Source of the DNA: Mesonia sp.
GTDB taxonomy: Bacteria; Bacteroidota; Bacteroidia; Flavobacteriales; Flavobacteriaceae
Direction: 5' to 3'
DNA length: 64,000 bases
Assembly: GCA_012964435.1 (NCBI GenBank)
Contig: DTTX01000034.1
Span: 96,005 to 160,004, forward strand
This document shows positions 48,097 through 56,396 of this stretch, one piece after another (position 1 is the first letter of the stretch; each line of letters begins with the position of its first letter). Under the pieces are notes generated by a model. The model saw only the letters and a program-made list of their open reading frames with translations. It had not been told where the DNA came from and did no database searches. The position numbers and the translations under genes were made by a program.

Positions 48097-48912
48097 TTAA
48101 CTCTTAAAGTTAGTCACTCCATATTTACGAGCTTCTGCTTTAGCCTCATCAGACCAAGCTTCTAAGTTATTAATTCGGGTATCATTAGAAGGGTGTGTAC
48201 TTAAAAATTCCGGTGGAGCTTGACCGCCGCTATTAGCTTTCATTCTTCTCCAAAGATCTGCCGCTTCATCGGGATCGTAACCTGCAATTGCCATTAATGT
48301 TAATCCAATTTTGTCTGCTTCTGTTTCGTGGCTTCTACTAAATGGCAACATTACTCCTACTTGTGTTCCTAAACCGTAAGCAGTTTGAAAAATTTGCTGA
48401 TTTTCTTCGCTTACCGCAACTGCGCCAACTGCAGCACCAACTTGTTGTAATTGTCCTGCACTCATACGCTGCTGTCCGTGATTAGCTAAAGCGTGAGCAA
48501 CCTCGTGTCCCATTACAACAGCCAGACCGGCTTCGTCTTCAGTAATTGGTAAAATTCCTGTATATACCACAATTTTTCCACCGGGCATACACCAAGCATT
48601 TACCGCTTCATCATTTACCAAATTATATTCCCATCGATAATCTTCTAAATAACCTTGATAACCATTTGCGTTAAGGTAACGCTCTGCAGCTGTTGCGATC
48701 TTTTGCCCAACATCTTTAACCATTCTTGCTTCAGAAGTACCGGTTACTACCTGGTTTTCTTGTAAAAATTGATCGTATTGCTGAAAAGCCATCGGTAATA
48801 TTTGACTATTTGGCACGATCGCTAAAGTTTTTTTTCCTGTGAATGGATTTTGATTACACGATAAAAAAACTAAAACCGTCCCTATAAAAACACTTATATT
48901 TCTAAATTTCAT
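48097..48912 (-). CDS. M48 family metallopeptidase lipoprotein
   Basis: This 271-residue lipoprotein (lipobox in VLVFLSCNQNP) carries a BepA/Loi-type M48 domain: zinc motif VMGHEVAHALANHG, third ligand in ETEADKIGL, and STHPSNDTRI near the C-terminus. Homologues degrade misfolded or stalled outer-membrane proteins, consistent with the envelope theme of the region. It is convergent with DUF6095, sharing its terminator, and divergent from the first msrB gene. Confidence 0.92.
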   Translation of the reverse strand: MKFRNISVFIGTVLVFLSCNQNPFTGKKTLAIVPNSQILPMAFQQYDQFLQENQVVTGTSEARMVKDVGQKIATAAERYLNANGYQGYLEDYRWEYNLVNDEAVNAWCMPGGKIVVYTGILPITEDEAGLAVVMGHEVAHALANHGQQRMSAGQLQQVGAAVGAVAVSEENQQIFQTAYGLGTQVGVMLPFSRSHETEADKIGLTLMAIAGYDPDEAADLWRRMKANSGGQAPPEFLSTHPSNDTRINNLEAWSDEAKAEARKYGVTNFKS

Positions 48913-49044
48913 AATTGAGAATAATTAGTTAGTAAGATAAAACTACAAAATAGACCGAACGAAAAAATGAAGTTTATCATCGCTTTAACAAATCATCAAC
49001 TTCATAAACGGCACAAACTTTGTAGATTTATCAAAAAATTTAAG

Positions 49045-49530
49045 ATGAAAAATTTCCTATACCTTTTATTAGTCGGTTGTTTCGCCCTAACGAGTTGCCA
49101 AAGTAAAGCACAGAAAAAACCAAAAAGTGAGCAATTTGAAATTCAGAAATCTGATGCTGAATGGAAAAAAGAACTCACCGATTCAGAATATTATATTTTA
49201 AGACAAGCCGGTACCGAGCGACCTTATTCAAGCGATTTAAACAAAGTCAAAGAAGCAGGTACGTTTGTTTGTGCTGCGTGCGAAAATCCGCTTTACAAGA
49301 CAAAACATAAATTTGATAGCGGTACAGGCTGGCCAAGTTTTGATCGACCTATCGAAAACGGAGTTTTTTATTCGACCGATAATAAATTGGGATATACCAG
49401 AAATGAAGTACTTTGCGCCAAATGTGGCGGACATTTAGGTCACGTATTTAATGACGGCCCACCAGAAACCACCGGAAAGCGTTATTGTATGAATGGCGAT
49501 GCGATGGATTTTGTACCAGAATCTAAATAA
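49045..49530 (+). CDS. msrB: Exported peptide-methionine (R)-S-oxide reductase MsrB (lipoprotein)
   Basis: MsrB reduces methionine R-sulfoxide in proteins. This copy has a lipoprotein signal (FLYLLLVGCFALTSCQSK), so it acts in the periplasm. Two CxxC zinc pairs (CAACENP and CAKCGGHLGHVF), the SGTGWPSF motif and the catalytic cysteine in KRYCMNGDAMDF are present. The frame runs upstream to 48967, but the signal peptide sets the start at ATG 49045 (161 residues). The second msrB starts 6 bases later. Confidence 0.92.
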   Translation: MKNFLYLLLVGCFALTSCQSKAQKKPKSEQFEIQKSDAEWKKELTDSEYYILRQAGTERPYSSDLNKVKEAGTFVCAACENPLYKTKHKFDSGTGWPSFDRPIENGVFYSTDNKLGYTRNEVLCAKCGGHLGHVFNDGPPETTGKRYCMNGDAMDFVPESK

Positions 49531-49536
49531 AAAAAG

Positions 49537-49929
49537 ATGAAAAAATATTCAGTAGAAAAATCTGAACAAGAATGGAAAGAGCAACTTTCTGAAGAACAAT
49601 ATAGGATTTTAAGACAAAAAGGGACCGAAGCTCCACATACCGGAAAATATAACCTTCATTTTGAAGACGGAAAATATAAATGTGCCGGCTGCGGAAATGT
49701 ACTTTTTGAAAGCGAAGCAAAATTCAATAGTAATTGTGGTTGGCCAAGTTTTGACCAATCGGTTGAAGGAAGTATAGAATATGTAAAAGATACCAGCTTT
49801 GGAATGATTAGAACAGAAATTTTATGTAGTAATTGCGGCGGGCACGTGGGTCACGTTTTTGACGACGGTCCTACAGAAACCGGACAGCGCTACTGCGTAA
49901 ATTCTGCAAGCATAGAGTTTAACCAATAA
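49537..49929 (+). CDS. msrB: Cytoplasmic peptide-methionine (R)-S-oxide reductase MsrB
   Basis: This 130-residue paralogue of the preceding gene has no signal peptide and is cytoplasmic. It has zinc pairs CAGCGNV and CSNCGGHVGHVF, NCGWPSF and catalytic cysteine in QRYCVNSASIEF. It begins 6 bases after the exported copy, so both are probably made from one mRNA, giving repair in two compartments. Confidence 0.93.
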   Translation: MKKYSVEKSEQEWKEQLSEEQYRILRQKGTEAPHTGKYNLHFEDGKYKCAGCGNVLFESEAKFNSNCGWPSFDQSVEGSIEYVKDTSFGMIRTEILCSNCGGHVGHVFDDGPTETGQRYCVNSASIEFNQ

Positions 49930-49939
49930 ATATAAAAAG

Positions 49940-50464
49940 ATGAACAAAATAAAAACTTTAGCAATCGCATTTGTAGCGATCATAGGCCTTGCCAGTTGTG
50001 AGGGACCGGAAGGACCTCCGGGAGATCCGGGTGTAAATATTCTTGGCTACACCACAGAATTTACTGTCAACTTTAATGATAGTAATGAATTTTTATATGA
50101 ATTTGCCGATGATGGTATTGAAGTTTATGAATCTGATGCAGTTTTAGTTTATAGATCTGAAGCTACTGTTTCGGATCCATCGGGACCAATAGATGTATGG
50201 ACACCGATGCCACAGACAATTTATTTTAATACAGGAGAAGAATTAGTTTACAATTTTGATTATACCTTTTACGATGTGCTTATTAAATTAGAAGGTAATT
50301 TTGATTTAAGTACGCTCTCACCAGAATATTATCAAAATCAATTATTTAGAGTAGTGGTCGTGCCTTCAGATTTTGCTAACGATCCTAACAATAATCTAGA
50401 AACATACCAAGATTTGCTTAATTCTGCTCAAGATCAAGGTTATCAAATTGAGAATATGAAATAA
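49940..50464 (+). CDS. Lipoprotein with short collagen-like segment, function unknown
   Basis: This 174-residue protein has a lipoprotein signal (AFVAIIGLASCEGPEG) whose mature end is a short Gly-Pro-rich collagen-like stretch (GPEGPPGDPG). A compact acidic, aromatic-rich beta domain follows with no family I can name. Similar lipoproteins with GPxG starts are widespread in Flavobacteriia. It follows the second msrB by 10 bases and may be part of the same transcript. Confidence 0.7.
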   Translation: MNKIKTLAIAFVAIIGLASCEGPEGPPGDPGVNILGYTTEFTVNFNDSNEFLYEFADDGIEVYESDAVLVYRSEATVSDPSGPIDVWTPMPQTIYFNTGEELVYNFDYTFYDVLIKLEGNFDLSTLSPEYYQNQLFRVVVVPSDFANDPNNNLETYQDLLNSAQDQGYQIENMK

Positions 50465-50588
50465 CAGAGTGCCTACTTTGTTTTCTATACCCATAATTAA
50501 AAGTAATACTTAACTAAGTCTATACTTTTGGTTATGGGTATTATTGTTTAAATTCGCAATTCTAAATTCAGCTAAAAATAAAAATGAT

Positions 50589-51980
50589 ATGAGTAAATAC
50601 GATATTATAGTTTTAGGTAGTGGCCCGGGAGGTTATGTTACAGCCATTCGTGCTTCACAATTAGGTTTTAAAACCGCAGTGATCGAAAAAGAAAACTTAG
50701 GTGGAGTTTGTTTAAACTGGGGTTGTATTCCTACCAAAGCTTTACTTAAAAGTGCAGAGGTTTTTAATTACTTAAATCATGCTGAAGATTACGGTTTGAA
50801 AGCAGATAATGTAGATAAAGACTTTGATGCCGTAATTAAAAGAAGTCGAGATGTTGCCGGCGGAATGAGCAAAGGTGTTCAGTTCTTAATGAAGAAAAAT
50901 AAAATTGATGTCATCGACGGCTTCGGAAAATTAAAATCGGGTAAAAAAGTAGCTGTTAAAGATAGCGACGGAAATACCAAAGATTACGAAGCAGATCATA
51001 TTATTGTAGCAACAGGAGCAAAATCTAGAGAATTACCTAATCTTCCTCAAGACGGTGAAAAAGTAATTGGTTACCGTGAAGCGATGAACCTTAAAAAGCA
51101 ACCAAAGAAAATGATCGTGGTTGGTTCTGGAGCTATTGGTGTTGAGTTTGCTCATTTCTATAACTCGATGGGAACTGAAGTGACAATTGTTGAATATTTA
51201 CCAAACTTGGTTCCGTTAGAAGATGAAGAAGTTTCTAAGCAATTCGAAAAATCTTTCAAAAAAGCAGGAATTAAAGTAATGACTAATTCTGCAGTAGAAA
51301 GTGTAGATACTTCTGGCGATGGTGTAAAAGCGAAAGTAAAAACCAAAAAAGGAGAAGAAACTCTTGAAGCAGATGTTGTACTTTCTGCAGTAGGTATTAA
51401 AACAAATATCGAAAATATTGGTCTAGAAGATCTTGGTATTAAAACCGATAAAGATAAGATCGTTGTAAACGAGTGGTACCAAACTAACGTTCCCGGTGTT
51501 TATGCTATTGGAGATGTAGTTGCCGGACCGGCATTAGCACACGTTGCTTCTGCGGAAGGAATTATTTGTGTTGAAAAAATTAAAGGAATGAAAGTCGAAG
51601 CTTTAGACTACGGTAACATTCCTGGTTGTACTTATGCCACTCCAGAAATTGCAAGCGTTGGTTTAACCGAAAAGCAAGCAAAAGAGCAAGGCTACGAAAT
51701 TAAAGTAGGTAAATTCCCATTCTCTGCTTCTGGTAAAGCAAGTGCTGCCGGTAAAAAAGAAGGTTTTGTAAAAGTAATTTACGATGCAAAATACGGTGAA
51801 TGGTTAGGTTGCCATATGATTGGTGCCGGCGTAACCGATATGATTGCTGAAGCGGTTGTCGCTAGAAAATTAGAAACTACCGGTCACGAGATCTTAAAAG
51901 CAGTTCACCCACACCCAACAATGAGTGAAGCGGTGATGGAAGCAACTGCTGCTGCTTATGATGAAGTGATTCACATCTAA
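50589..51980 (+). CDS. lpdA: Dihydrolipoyl dehydrogenase (E3)
   Basis: E3 reoxidises dihydrolipoamide of 2-oxoacid dehydrogenase complexes with NAD. The protein has FAD-binding IIVLGSGPGGYVTAIRA, the redox disulfide GGVCLNWGCIPTKA, NAD-binding VVGSGAIGVEFAHF, YAIGDVVAGPALAHVASAEG and the C-terminal active-site HPHPTMSEA. The open frame starts at 50544, but the ATG at 50589 (MSKYDII) gives the standard 463-residue protein. E1 and E2 genes are not in the window. Confidence 0.96.
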   Translation: MSKYDIIVLGSGPGGYVTAIRASQLGFKTAVIEKENLGGVCLNWGCIPTKALLKSAEVFNYLNHAEDYGLKADNVDKDFDAVIKRSRDVAGGMSKGVQFLMKKNKIDVIDGFGKLKSGKKVAVKDSDGNTKDYEADHIIVATGAKSRELPNLPQDGEKVIGYREAMNLKKQPKKMIVVGSGAIGVEFAHFYNSMGTEVTIVEYLPNLVPLEDEEVSKQFEKSFKKAGIKVMTNSAVESVDTSGDGVKAKVKTKKGEETLEADVVLSAVGIKTNIENIGLEDLGIKTDKDKIVVNEWYQTNVPGVYAIGDVVAGPALAHVASAEGIICVEKIKGMKVEALDYGNIPGCTYATPEIASVGLTEKQAKEQGYEIKVGKFPFSASGKASAAGKKEGFVKVIYDAKYGEWLGCHMIGAGVTDMIAEAVVARKLETTGHEILKAVHPHPTMSEAVMEATAAAYDEVIHI

Positions 51981-51998
51981 GAATATTCTTAATCACAT

Positions 51999-52030
51999 AA
52001 AAACGCCTGAACTATCATTCAGGCGTTTTT
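51999..52030 (+). terminator. Terminator after lpdA
   Basis: Arms AAAAACGCCTGAA (51999-52011) and TTCAGGCGTTTTT (52018-52030), 6-base loop, U-rich tail. It separates lpdA from the membrane-protein gene at 52050. Confidence 0.9.
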
Positions 52031-52049
52031 AGTTTTATCTTTTTTGTAA

Positions 52050-52568
52050 ATGAAAAAATTAATACTCGAAAAGAAATTCAACACTTACCAAACGGTCATA
52101 ATTTCTGGAGCAGCATTACTAAATTTTGCAATCCTATTTCAGATGTTTCGAGGTAACTTAAATGTTATTGGTTTTGTGATCACCATTCCTTTTTGTTTAA
52201 GTTTTTTACTTTTTGTCGCTTTAGCATTTTGTAAAAAAGGACTTGTGGTAATGAACAACAAACTTTATGTAGGTTTGTTTGCTTTTGGCTATTTATTTTG
52301 GATGAGTCATCAAAAAACGATGCAACGACCGGCAGTATCGATTCTTACGTTTAAAAAAAGTCAGAAACTAGGTTTTCTTGCAGTGGCAAATCCAGATTAT
52401 GCAGATTCTTTTCAGTCTTACGATATTTATTTACTTTCAGAAAATCATATTCAACGCGATATCGTTTTGTATTTAAAATCTAGAGCAAAAGCAGAACGAG
52501 GAATTGAATTTATAGAAAAGCATCTGGCAATTAACTACGAGATTTTCTCTCCTAATTTTAATCGATAG
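52050..52568 (+). CDS. Membrane protein of unknown function
   Basis: This 172-residue protein has three hydrophobic segments (about 13-32, 40-60 and 72-85), then a soluble C-terminal domain of about 85 residues with no motif I recognise (VSILTFKKSQKLGFLAV and ENHIQRDIVLYLKS). It may be a short regulatory or sensor membrane protein. It starts 20 bases after the lpdA terminator and ends 2 bases before the convergent Dph6-like gene. Coding reality is supported by codon usage and the hydrophobic pattern. Confidence 0.75.
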   Translation: MKKLILEKKFNTYQTVIISGAALLNFAILFQMFRGNLNVIGFVITIPFCLSFLLFVALAFCKKGLVVMNNKLYVGLFAFGYLFWMSHQKTMQRPAVSILTFKKSQKLGFLAVANPDYADSFQSYDIYLLSENHIQRDIVLYLKSRAKAERGIEFIEKHLAINYEIFSPNFNR

Positions 52569-52569
52569 T

Positions 52570-53286
52570 TTACTTCAGCTTTAAGTCTATATACCAAAAT
52601 TTGTGATCCCAAGATTGCGGTGCTTGGTGACAATTATCTTCATCTGAAGGAGCATAATCCCGAAGCACTTTTTCACCTAATTCAAATTCAACAGGAAAAG
52701 AAAATAAAGGTCCGTCGAAAACAAAGGTATGGAACTCTCCATTTTCACCACACGCATCTACATTTAGAGGTAAATCGTTTATAAAATCTTGATCGATCAT
52801 TCTTCCGCAGAAAGATTCATCTAAATAGTTGGCATTGGTGCAAACCACAATTGTTTGATAACCGAGATCGATAAATTCTTTAAGCATACTTTTGGTGTCT
52901 TTTTTCCAAAGCGGAAAAACAGCTTGTATTTCTACTTTTTGAAGTTGCTCTTCGCGATAGGTTTTTAGGTCTTCCAGAAAAATATCGCCAAAAACAGCAT
53001 GCGTAAATCCTTCAGCTTTTAACAACCCGGTATGTTCTTGCATCACTTGATTGTAAGTTTGCATCGAAACTTGACCACTTAGCGGAATCTGATGCAGCGG
53101 TAATTGTAAACTTTCGGCTTGCTTTTCTAATAATTCTATCGGTAAACCGTGCATCGAAACCCGATTATAATCAGCATTCACGGTAGTAACCAATTTTTGA
53201 ATTGAAATTTCTTGTGATTGCTGAAGCTGATGAAGAGCGAACATTGCATCCTTTCCACTACTCCAATTTAGGTAAGCTTTAGTCAT
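52570..53286 (-). CDS. Dph6-family ATP pyrophosphatase (diphthine-ammonia ligase-like)
   Basis: This 238-residue protein has an N-type ATP-pyrophosphatase loop (YLNWSSGKDAMFAL, SGKD motif) and the family segments GLPIELLEKQAESL, FGDIFLEDLKTYRE and a C-terminal GENGEFHTFV. In eukaryotes and archaea relatives amidate diphthine on EF2; bacterial members must have another role. It overlaps aroQ by 4 bases. Confidence 0.87.
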   Translation of the reverse strand: MTKAYLNWSSGKDAMFALHQLQQSQEISIQKLVTTVNADYNRVSMHGLPIELLEKQAESLQLPLHQIPLSGQVSMQTYNQVMQEHTGLLKAEGFTHAVFGDIFLEDLKTYREEQLQKVEIQAVFPLWKKDTKSMLKEFIDLGYQTIVVCTNANYLDESFCGRMIDQDFINDLPLNVDACGENGEFHTFVFDGPLFSFPVEFELGEKVLRDYAPSDEDNCHQAPQSWDHKFWYIDLKLK

Positions 53287-53714
53287 TTTTTTTCGGGTAA
53301 TTCTACAAAACTCAACACAGCAAGTTCGTAGCTCTTCATCCCGAAACCGGTAATCACTCCGCTTGCATAAGGAGCGATATAGGAGTGTTTTCTGAAATTT
53401 TCTCTGGCGGAAGTATTAGAAATATGAACCTCAACCACCGGAATGTTGATTGCTTTTACCGCATCTGCAATTGCTACAGAAGTATGCGTGTAAGCAGCAG
53501 CGTTAAGCACGACACCATCAAAATGTAAACGTGCTTCGTGTAATTTATCGATAATTTCGCCTTCGTGATTCGACTGAAAGTGCGATAATTCTACTTCTCT
53601 CAACTTAAATTGAAGCGAAGTAAAATAATCGTTGAAGGTTTGTTGACCATAAACTTCCGGTTCACGTTCTCCTAATAAATTTAGGTTAGGACCATTAATA
53701 ATTAAAATTTTCAT
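53283..53714 (-). CDS. aroQ: Type II 3-dehydroquinate dehydratase
   Basis: AroQ removes water from 3-dehydroquinate in the shikimate pathway. This 143-residue protein has IINGPNLNLLGEREPEVYG (catalytic Arg and Tyr), NAAAYTHTSVAIADA and VEVHISNTSAREN (catalytic His). Length is typical. It overlaps the Dph6-like gene. In Flavobacteriia aroQ is often next to xerD; here the two are separated by four small beta-barrel genes. Confidence 0.95.
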   Translation of the reverse strand: MKILIINGPNLNLLGEREPEVYGQQTFNDYFTSLQFKLREVELSHFQSNHEGEIIDKLHEARLHFDGVVLNAAAYTHTSVAIADAVKAINIPVVEVHISNTSARENFRKHSYIAPYASGVITGFGMKSYELAVLSFVELPEKK

Positions 53715-53726
53715 AACTAATAAATT

Positions 53727-54224
53727 TTAAAGTCCTACAACTAAACCTAGCATAAACGTATTAAAATCTGCCGAAGAGAATGTTTCGCTATCTTGCGCGA
53801 TCTTAAAACCATAACGCGCCTGCACGTAAATATTATGTAGAATATCGTAGCCAACACCAACACCTAAGTCTAATCCTAACTGATCTTTAAATTCGATATT
53901 ATCGTCTTGCTCATCGTTAAACACATAGGTAGCTTGCGGTCCTGCCTGAATGTTTAAATCTGTACCGGCTACATAATACTTTAGCATTACCGGTAGATAA
54001 AGTAAATTGTTATCGCCCACATTACCATATAATAATTCGGGCTGAAGTTTTAAGGAATTGCTAAATGACAACTCTGCATACAACCCGGCATAAAAACCGG
54101 AATCACCTTCGTCGGCACCATCTGCAGTTACATTTAAATAACCTCCGGAAATACCAAATTCTGCTTGAGAAAATACAGATTGAAAGCCTAAAAATAGAAA
54201 TGCGACTAGAAGTAATTTTTTCAT
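53727..54224 (-). CDS. Small outer membrane beta-barrel protein (PorT-like/OMP_b-brl) 1
   Basis: This 165-residue protein has a signal peptide (LLLVAFLFLGFQSVFSQ) and then alternating beta strands: LKLQPELLYGN, YLPVMLKYYV, LNIQAGPQATYVF and a final FMLGLVVGL. These are marks of the eight-strand outer-membrane beta-barrel family. Function unknown. It is one of four paralogues clustered between aroQ and xerD and shares the pattern NIQAGPQ with the one at 56397. Confidence 0.85.
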   Translation of the reverse strand: MKKLLLVAFLFLGFQSVFSQAEFGISGGYLNVTADGADEGDSGFYAGLYAELSFSNSLKLQPELLYGNVGDNNLLYLPVMLKYYVAGTDLNIQAGPQATYVFNDEQDDNIEFKDQLGLDLGVGVGYDILHNIYVQARYGFKIAQDSETFSSADFNTFMLGLVVGL

Positions 54225-54252
54225 AAGATAAGTTCGTTAAAAGTGTTTTCTA

Positions 54253-54260
54253 CAAACTTA
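54253..54260 (-). promoter_or_regulatory. -7 promoter element for beta-barrel gene 1
   Basis: Minus strand TAAGTTTG matches TAnnTTTG exactly, 28 bases before the start codon at 54224. The -33 element is unclear. Confidence 0.45.
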
Positions 54261-54551
54261 ACAAATATCTTGATATCGACTAAAATAAATAACCGACTTA
54301 AAAATTAATGAAATATTACTTAATTCGAATAGATAATGAGTTATTTCCGTAAAATCAATTACAATACACCATAACATGGTTTAGTATTTTTCTTAAAATT
54401 TAAATGAAATAAAAAATCAACCCTTTATTATATAAAAAAAAATCAACAACCGTGTTAAATAATCAAAACACAATAACACTAAATCCTTAAAAAACAACAA
54501 TCTAAAAGATTACAAGCTAAATTTCATTTTTTTATTTTCCTCTTAAAAGAA

Positions 54552-54559
54552 TAAATTTG
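54552..54559 (+). promoter_or_regulatory. -7 promoter element for beta-barrel gene 2
   Basis: TAAATTTG, a perfect TAnnTTTG, 23 bases upstream of the ATG at 54583. Confidence 0.5.
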
Positions 54560-54582
54560 TCGAAAATTAAAAAAACATAAAA

Positions 54583-55173
54583 ATGAAAAAATTTATTTTA
54601 TCTCTATTTGCTTTTGCTGCATTTACAGTAGCACAAGCTCAAGAAGAAACTGAAAACTTCGGTTTTAACGAAGGTGATATGTTTATTTCTGGTTCTGTAG
54701 GTTTTGGTACCACAAAACTTCCTGACGATTCTAAGCAAAATCAATTTAATGTTATTCCACGTTTCGGTTATTTTATTTCTGAAAAAATTGCTGTAGGTGC
54801 AGAAATTGGTTATAGCAAGCAAAAAGCAGAAGACTCTTCAGGTAATGATATTTTAGATAACAGTACATTCAATATCGGAGTATTTGGGAGGTATTATTTT
54901 TTAAGTGACCAAAAGTTTAATTTATTTGGACAATTAGGTTTAGGTTACGGACATACTAAAGATATTGCAGATAACAAAGTGAACGGTATCAATGCCGATA
55001 TTATGCCTGGGATCAACTATTTCATTTCAGAGCATTTTGCATTAGAAGCTACTTTTGGTATTTTAGGTTACTCAAGTGCTAAACCTGATATTGATGGTGC
55101 AGAATCTACAGATTCTTTCAACGTAGGTTTAAATATGGACGATATTAATTTAGGACTTATCTATAAGTTTTAA
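54583..55173 (+). CDS. Small outer membrane beta-barrel protein 2
   Basis: This 196-residue protein has a signal peptide (LSLFAFAAFTVAQAQ) and an eight-strand barrel pattern: MFISGSVGFGTTKL, FNVIPRFGYFIS, FNLFGQLGLGYGHTK, ALEATFGILGYSS and a closing LGLIYKF. It resembles the OmpX/OmpW-like Bacteroidota family more than its three neighbours. Function unknown. It has its own promoter and terminator. Confidence 0.87.
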   Translation: MKKFILSLFAFAAFTVAQAQEETENFGFNEGDMFISGSVGFGTTKLPDDSKQNQFNVIPRFGYFISEKIAVGAEIGYSKQKAEDSSGNDILDNSTFNIGVFGRYYFLSDQKFNLFGQLGLGYGHTKDIADNKVNGINADIMPGINYFISEHFALEATFGILGYSSAKPDIDGAESTDSFNVGLNMDDINLGLIYKF

Positions 55174-55200
55174 ATATATAATTCTATAAGAAATTAGATG

Positions 55201-55227
55201 AGGGACTGTAAAAAGTCCCTTTTTTTA
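55201..55227 (+). terminator. Terminator after beta-barrel gene 2
   Basis: AGGGACT / AGTCCCT stem with a 6-base loop followed by seven T residues, 27 bases past the stop. Confidence 0.88.
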
Positions 55228-55431
55228 TTCTATATAAAATCTTCAAAACCAATCGATCACTTGTAAATCGAAATTTATTTTACTTCTCTTGAATTTGATC
55301 AATATAAGCTTCTAGATATTATAAATTTAAAATAGAATCTCTTTAGGTAAAATTTAGATCATGCCTCACTGAATTGCTAAAATTTCATTTTTATTAGTTG
55401 ATTATCCGTTATTTGTAATAATTAATTTCTG

Positions 55432-55461
55432 CGTCATTCTGAATTTATTTCAGAATCTCAT
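55432..55461 (+). repeat. Dispersed palindrome, forward copy
   Basis: Reads CGTCATTCTGAA, a diverged centre (TTTATTT), then CAGAATCTCAT. Arms TTCTGAA/TTCAGAA. Faces the reverse copy at 55488. Confidence 0.75.
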
Positions 55462-55487
55462 ATAATGCTAAAAATCAAAGCTTATCA

Positions 55488-55518
55488 GATGAGACCCTGA
55501 ATCAAGTTCAGGGTGACG
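55488..55518 (-). repeat. Dispersed palindrome, reverse copy
   Basis: GATGAGACCCTGAATCAAG then TTCAGGGTGACG: identical core to other copies, with arm bases CCC/GGG replacing TGC/GCA, a compensated change that keeps pairing. Confidence 0.85.
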
Positions 55519-55587
55519 AAACATTTTATGATGCATTACGGACATTCAATTTATTAATTACCAATTCTTTCCATTTAAAGCATAAAA

Positions 55588-55613
55588 AAAGCGAGAACCG
55601 AAGTTCTCGCTTT
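55588..55613 (-). terminator. Terminator after beta-barrel gene 3
   Basis: AAAGCGAGAAC / GTTCTCGCTTT, 4-base loop, A-run on the left giving a U-tail on the minus-strand transcript; 21 bases past the stop. Confidence 0.9.
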
Positions 55614-55634
55614 AAAAATATAATTGATGATTGA

Positions 55635-56138
55635 TTAGAATTTGTAACCTAAACCAATTTGAAAAACAGAGTTTTTACTATCAATTCCATCATAGACATC
55701 TGTTAAACCTAAATTATATCTCGCTTGAAAAAACACTCCCATATCAAGTGCGTATTCAGCCCCGATAGCTGCACTAAAATCAATACTTTCAGCTTCTGTA
55801 TCTTCATCATCAACAACGAAACCAAATTGAGGACCAACTTCTACTGCTAGACCTTCAACAAGATAATACTTTGCTAATACAGGAATATTGATATATGAAA
55901 GATCTAATTCATCAGCTCCCTGCATAGAATAAACAAGCTCAGGTTGTAATGCAAAACTTTCTGATAATCCAAACTCTGCTACTGCACCTAAATAAAATGA
56001 AGTTTTTCCATCAATATCACCATCTGTATTTAAATTAGCTAAGTTAACACCAGCTTTAACTCCAAAAGAAGTTTCTTGTGCATTTGCACTAAACATCCCA
56101 CAAACAGCGATTGCTGCGATAAGTAAAAATTTTTTCAT
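55635..56138 (-). CDS. Small outer membrane beta-barrel protein (PorT-like) 3
   Basis: This 167-residue protein has a signal peptide (LLIAAIAVCGMFSANAQ), then ETSFGVKAGVNLANLNTDGD, FALQPELVYSMQGA, YINIPVLAKYYLV, LAVEVGPQFGFVV and a final FQIGLGYKF. Strand order and the AGVNLANL, PELVYS and GPQFGF blocks mark the PorT/OMP_b-brl_2 family. It is a close paralogue of the next gene. Each has its own terminator and promoter. Confidence 0.9.
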   Translation of the reverse strand: MKKFLLIAAIAVCGMFSANAQETSFGVKAGVNLANLNTDGDIDGKTSFYLGAVAEFGLSESFALQPELVYSMQGADELDLSYINIPVLAKYYLVEGLAVEVGPQFGFVVDDEDTEAESIDFSAAIGAEYALDMGVFFQARYNLGLTDVYDGIDSKNSVFQIGLGYKF

Positions 56139-56172
56139 AATAAATAAAATAATTTGTTTTTAAATGTTGAAG

Positions 56173-56180
56173 CAAATATA
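56173..56180 (-). promoter_or_regulatory. -7 promoter element for beta-barrel gene 3
   Basis: Minus strand TATATTTG, perfect TAnnTTTG, 34 bases before the start at 56138. Confidence 0.45.
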
Positions 56181-56334
56181 TATTTTATTTATTGAAAAAC
56201 GTTAAGCTTATTTTAAGAAATGTTATTTTTTTTAACTAAAAATGAATAAAATACCCAGTATCGGGTATGAATTAAAGATAAAACCGTATTAAAATTAATT
56301 ATAATATACCGTTGTTTGTTTAATCATCTCCAAC

Positions 56335-56363
56335 AAAAAACCGACTTAATAAGTCGGTTTTTT
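56335..56363 (-). terminator. Terminator after beta-barrel gene 4
   Basis: Stem CCGACTT / AAGTCGG with an AAT loop and flanking A6 and T6 runs, 33 bases past the stop at 56397. Confidence 0.88.
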
Positions 56364-56396
56364 GATTTTTTGGTTAGCTATATATTTTATGGATGT

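Larger units (their letters stand above)
54225..54582. other. 358-base divergent promoter region between two beta-barrel genes
   Basis: Very AT-rich, without coding frames. It contains a minus-strand -7 element (54253-54260) and a plus-strand one (54552-54559). The long homopolymer A/T tracts may contribute to promoter strength. Confidence 0.6.
55174..55634. other. 461-base non-coding gap with terminators and an inverted palindrome pair
   Basis: Holds the terminator of beta-barrel gene 2 (55201-55227), two copies of the dispersed palindrome in opposite orientation (55432-55461 and 55488-55518), and the terminator of beta-barrel gene 3 (55588-55613). The stretch 55228-55431 shows nothing recognisable. 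Confidence 0.7.

Noticed and set aside
49045-49929. Second msrB as an assembly duplication
   Set aside because: The two proteins differ widely in sequence and only one has a signal peptide, so they are old paralogues.
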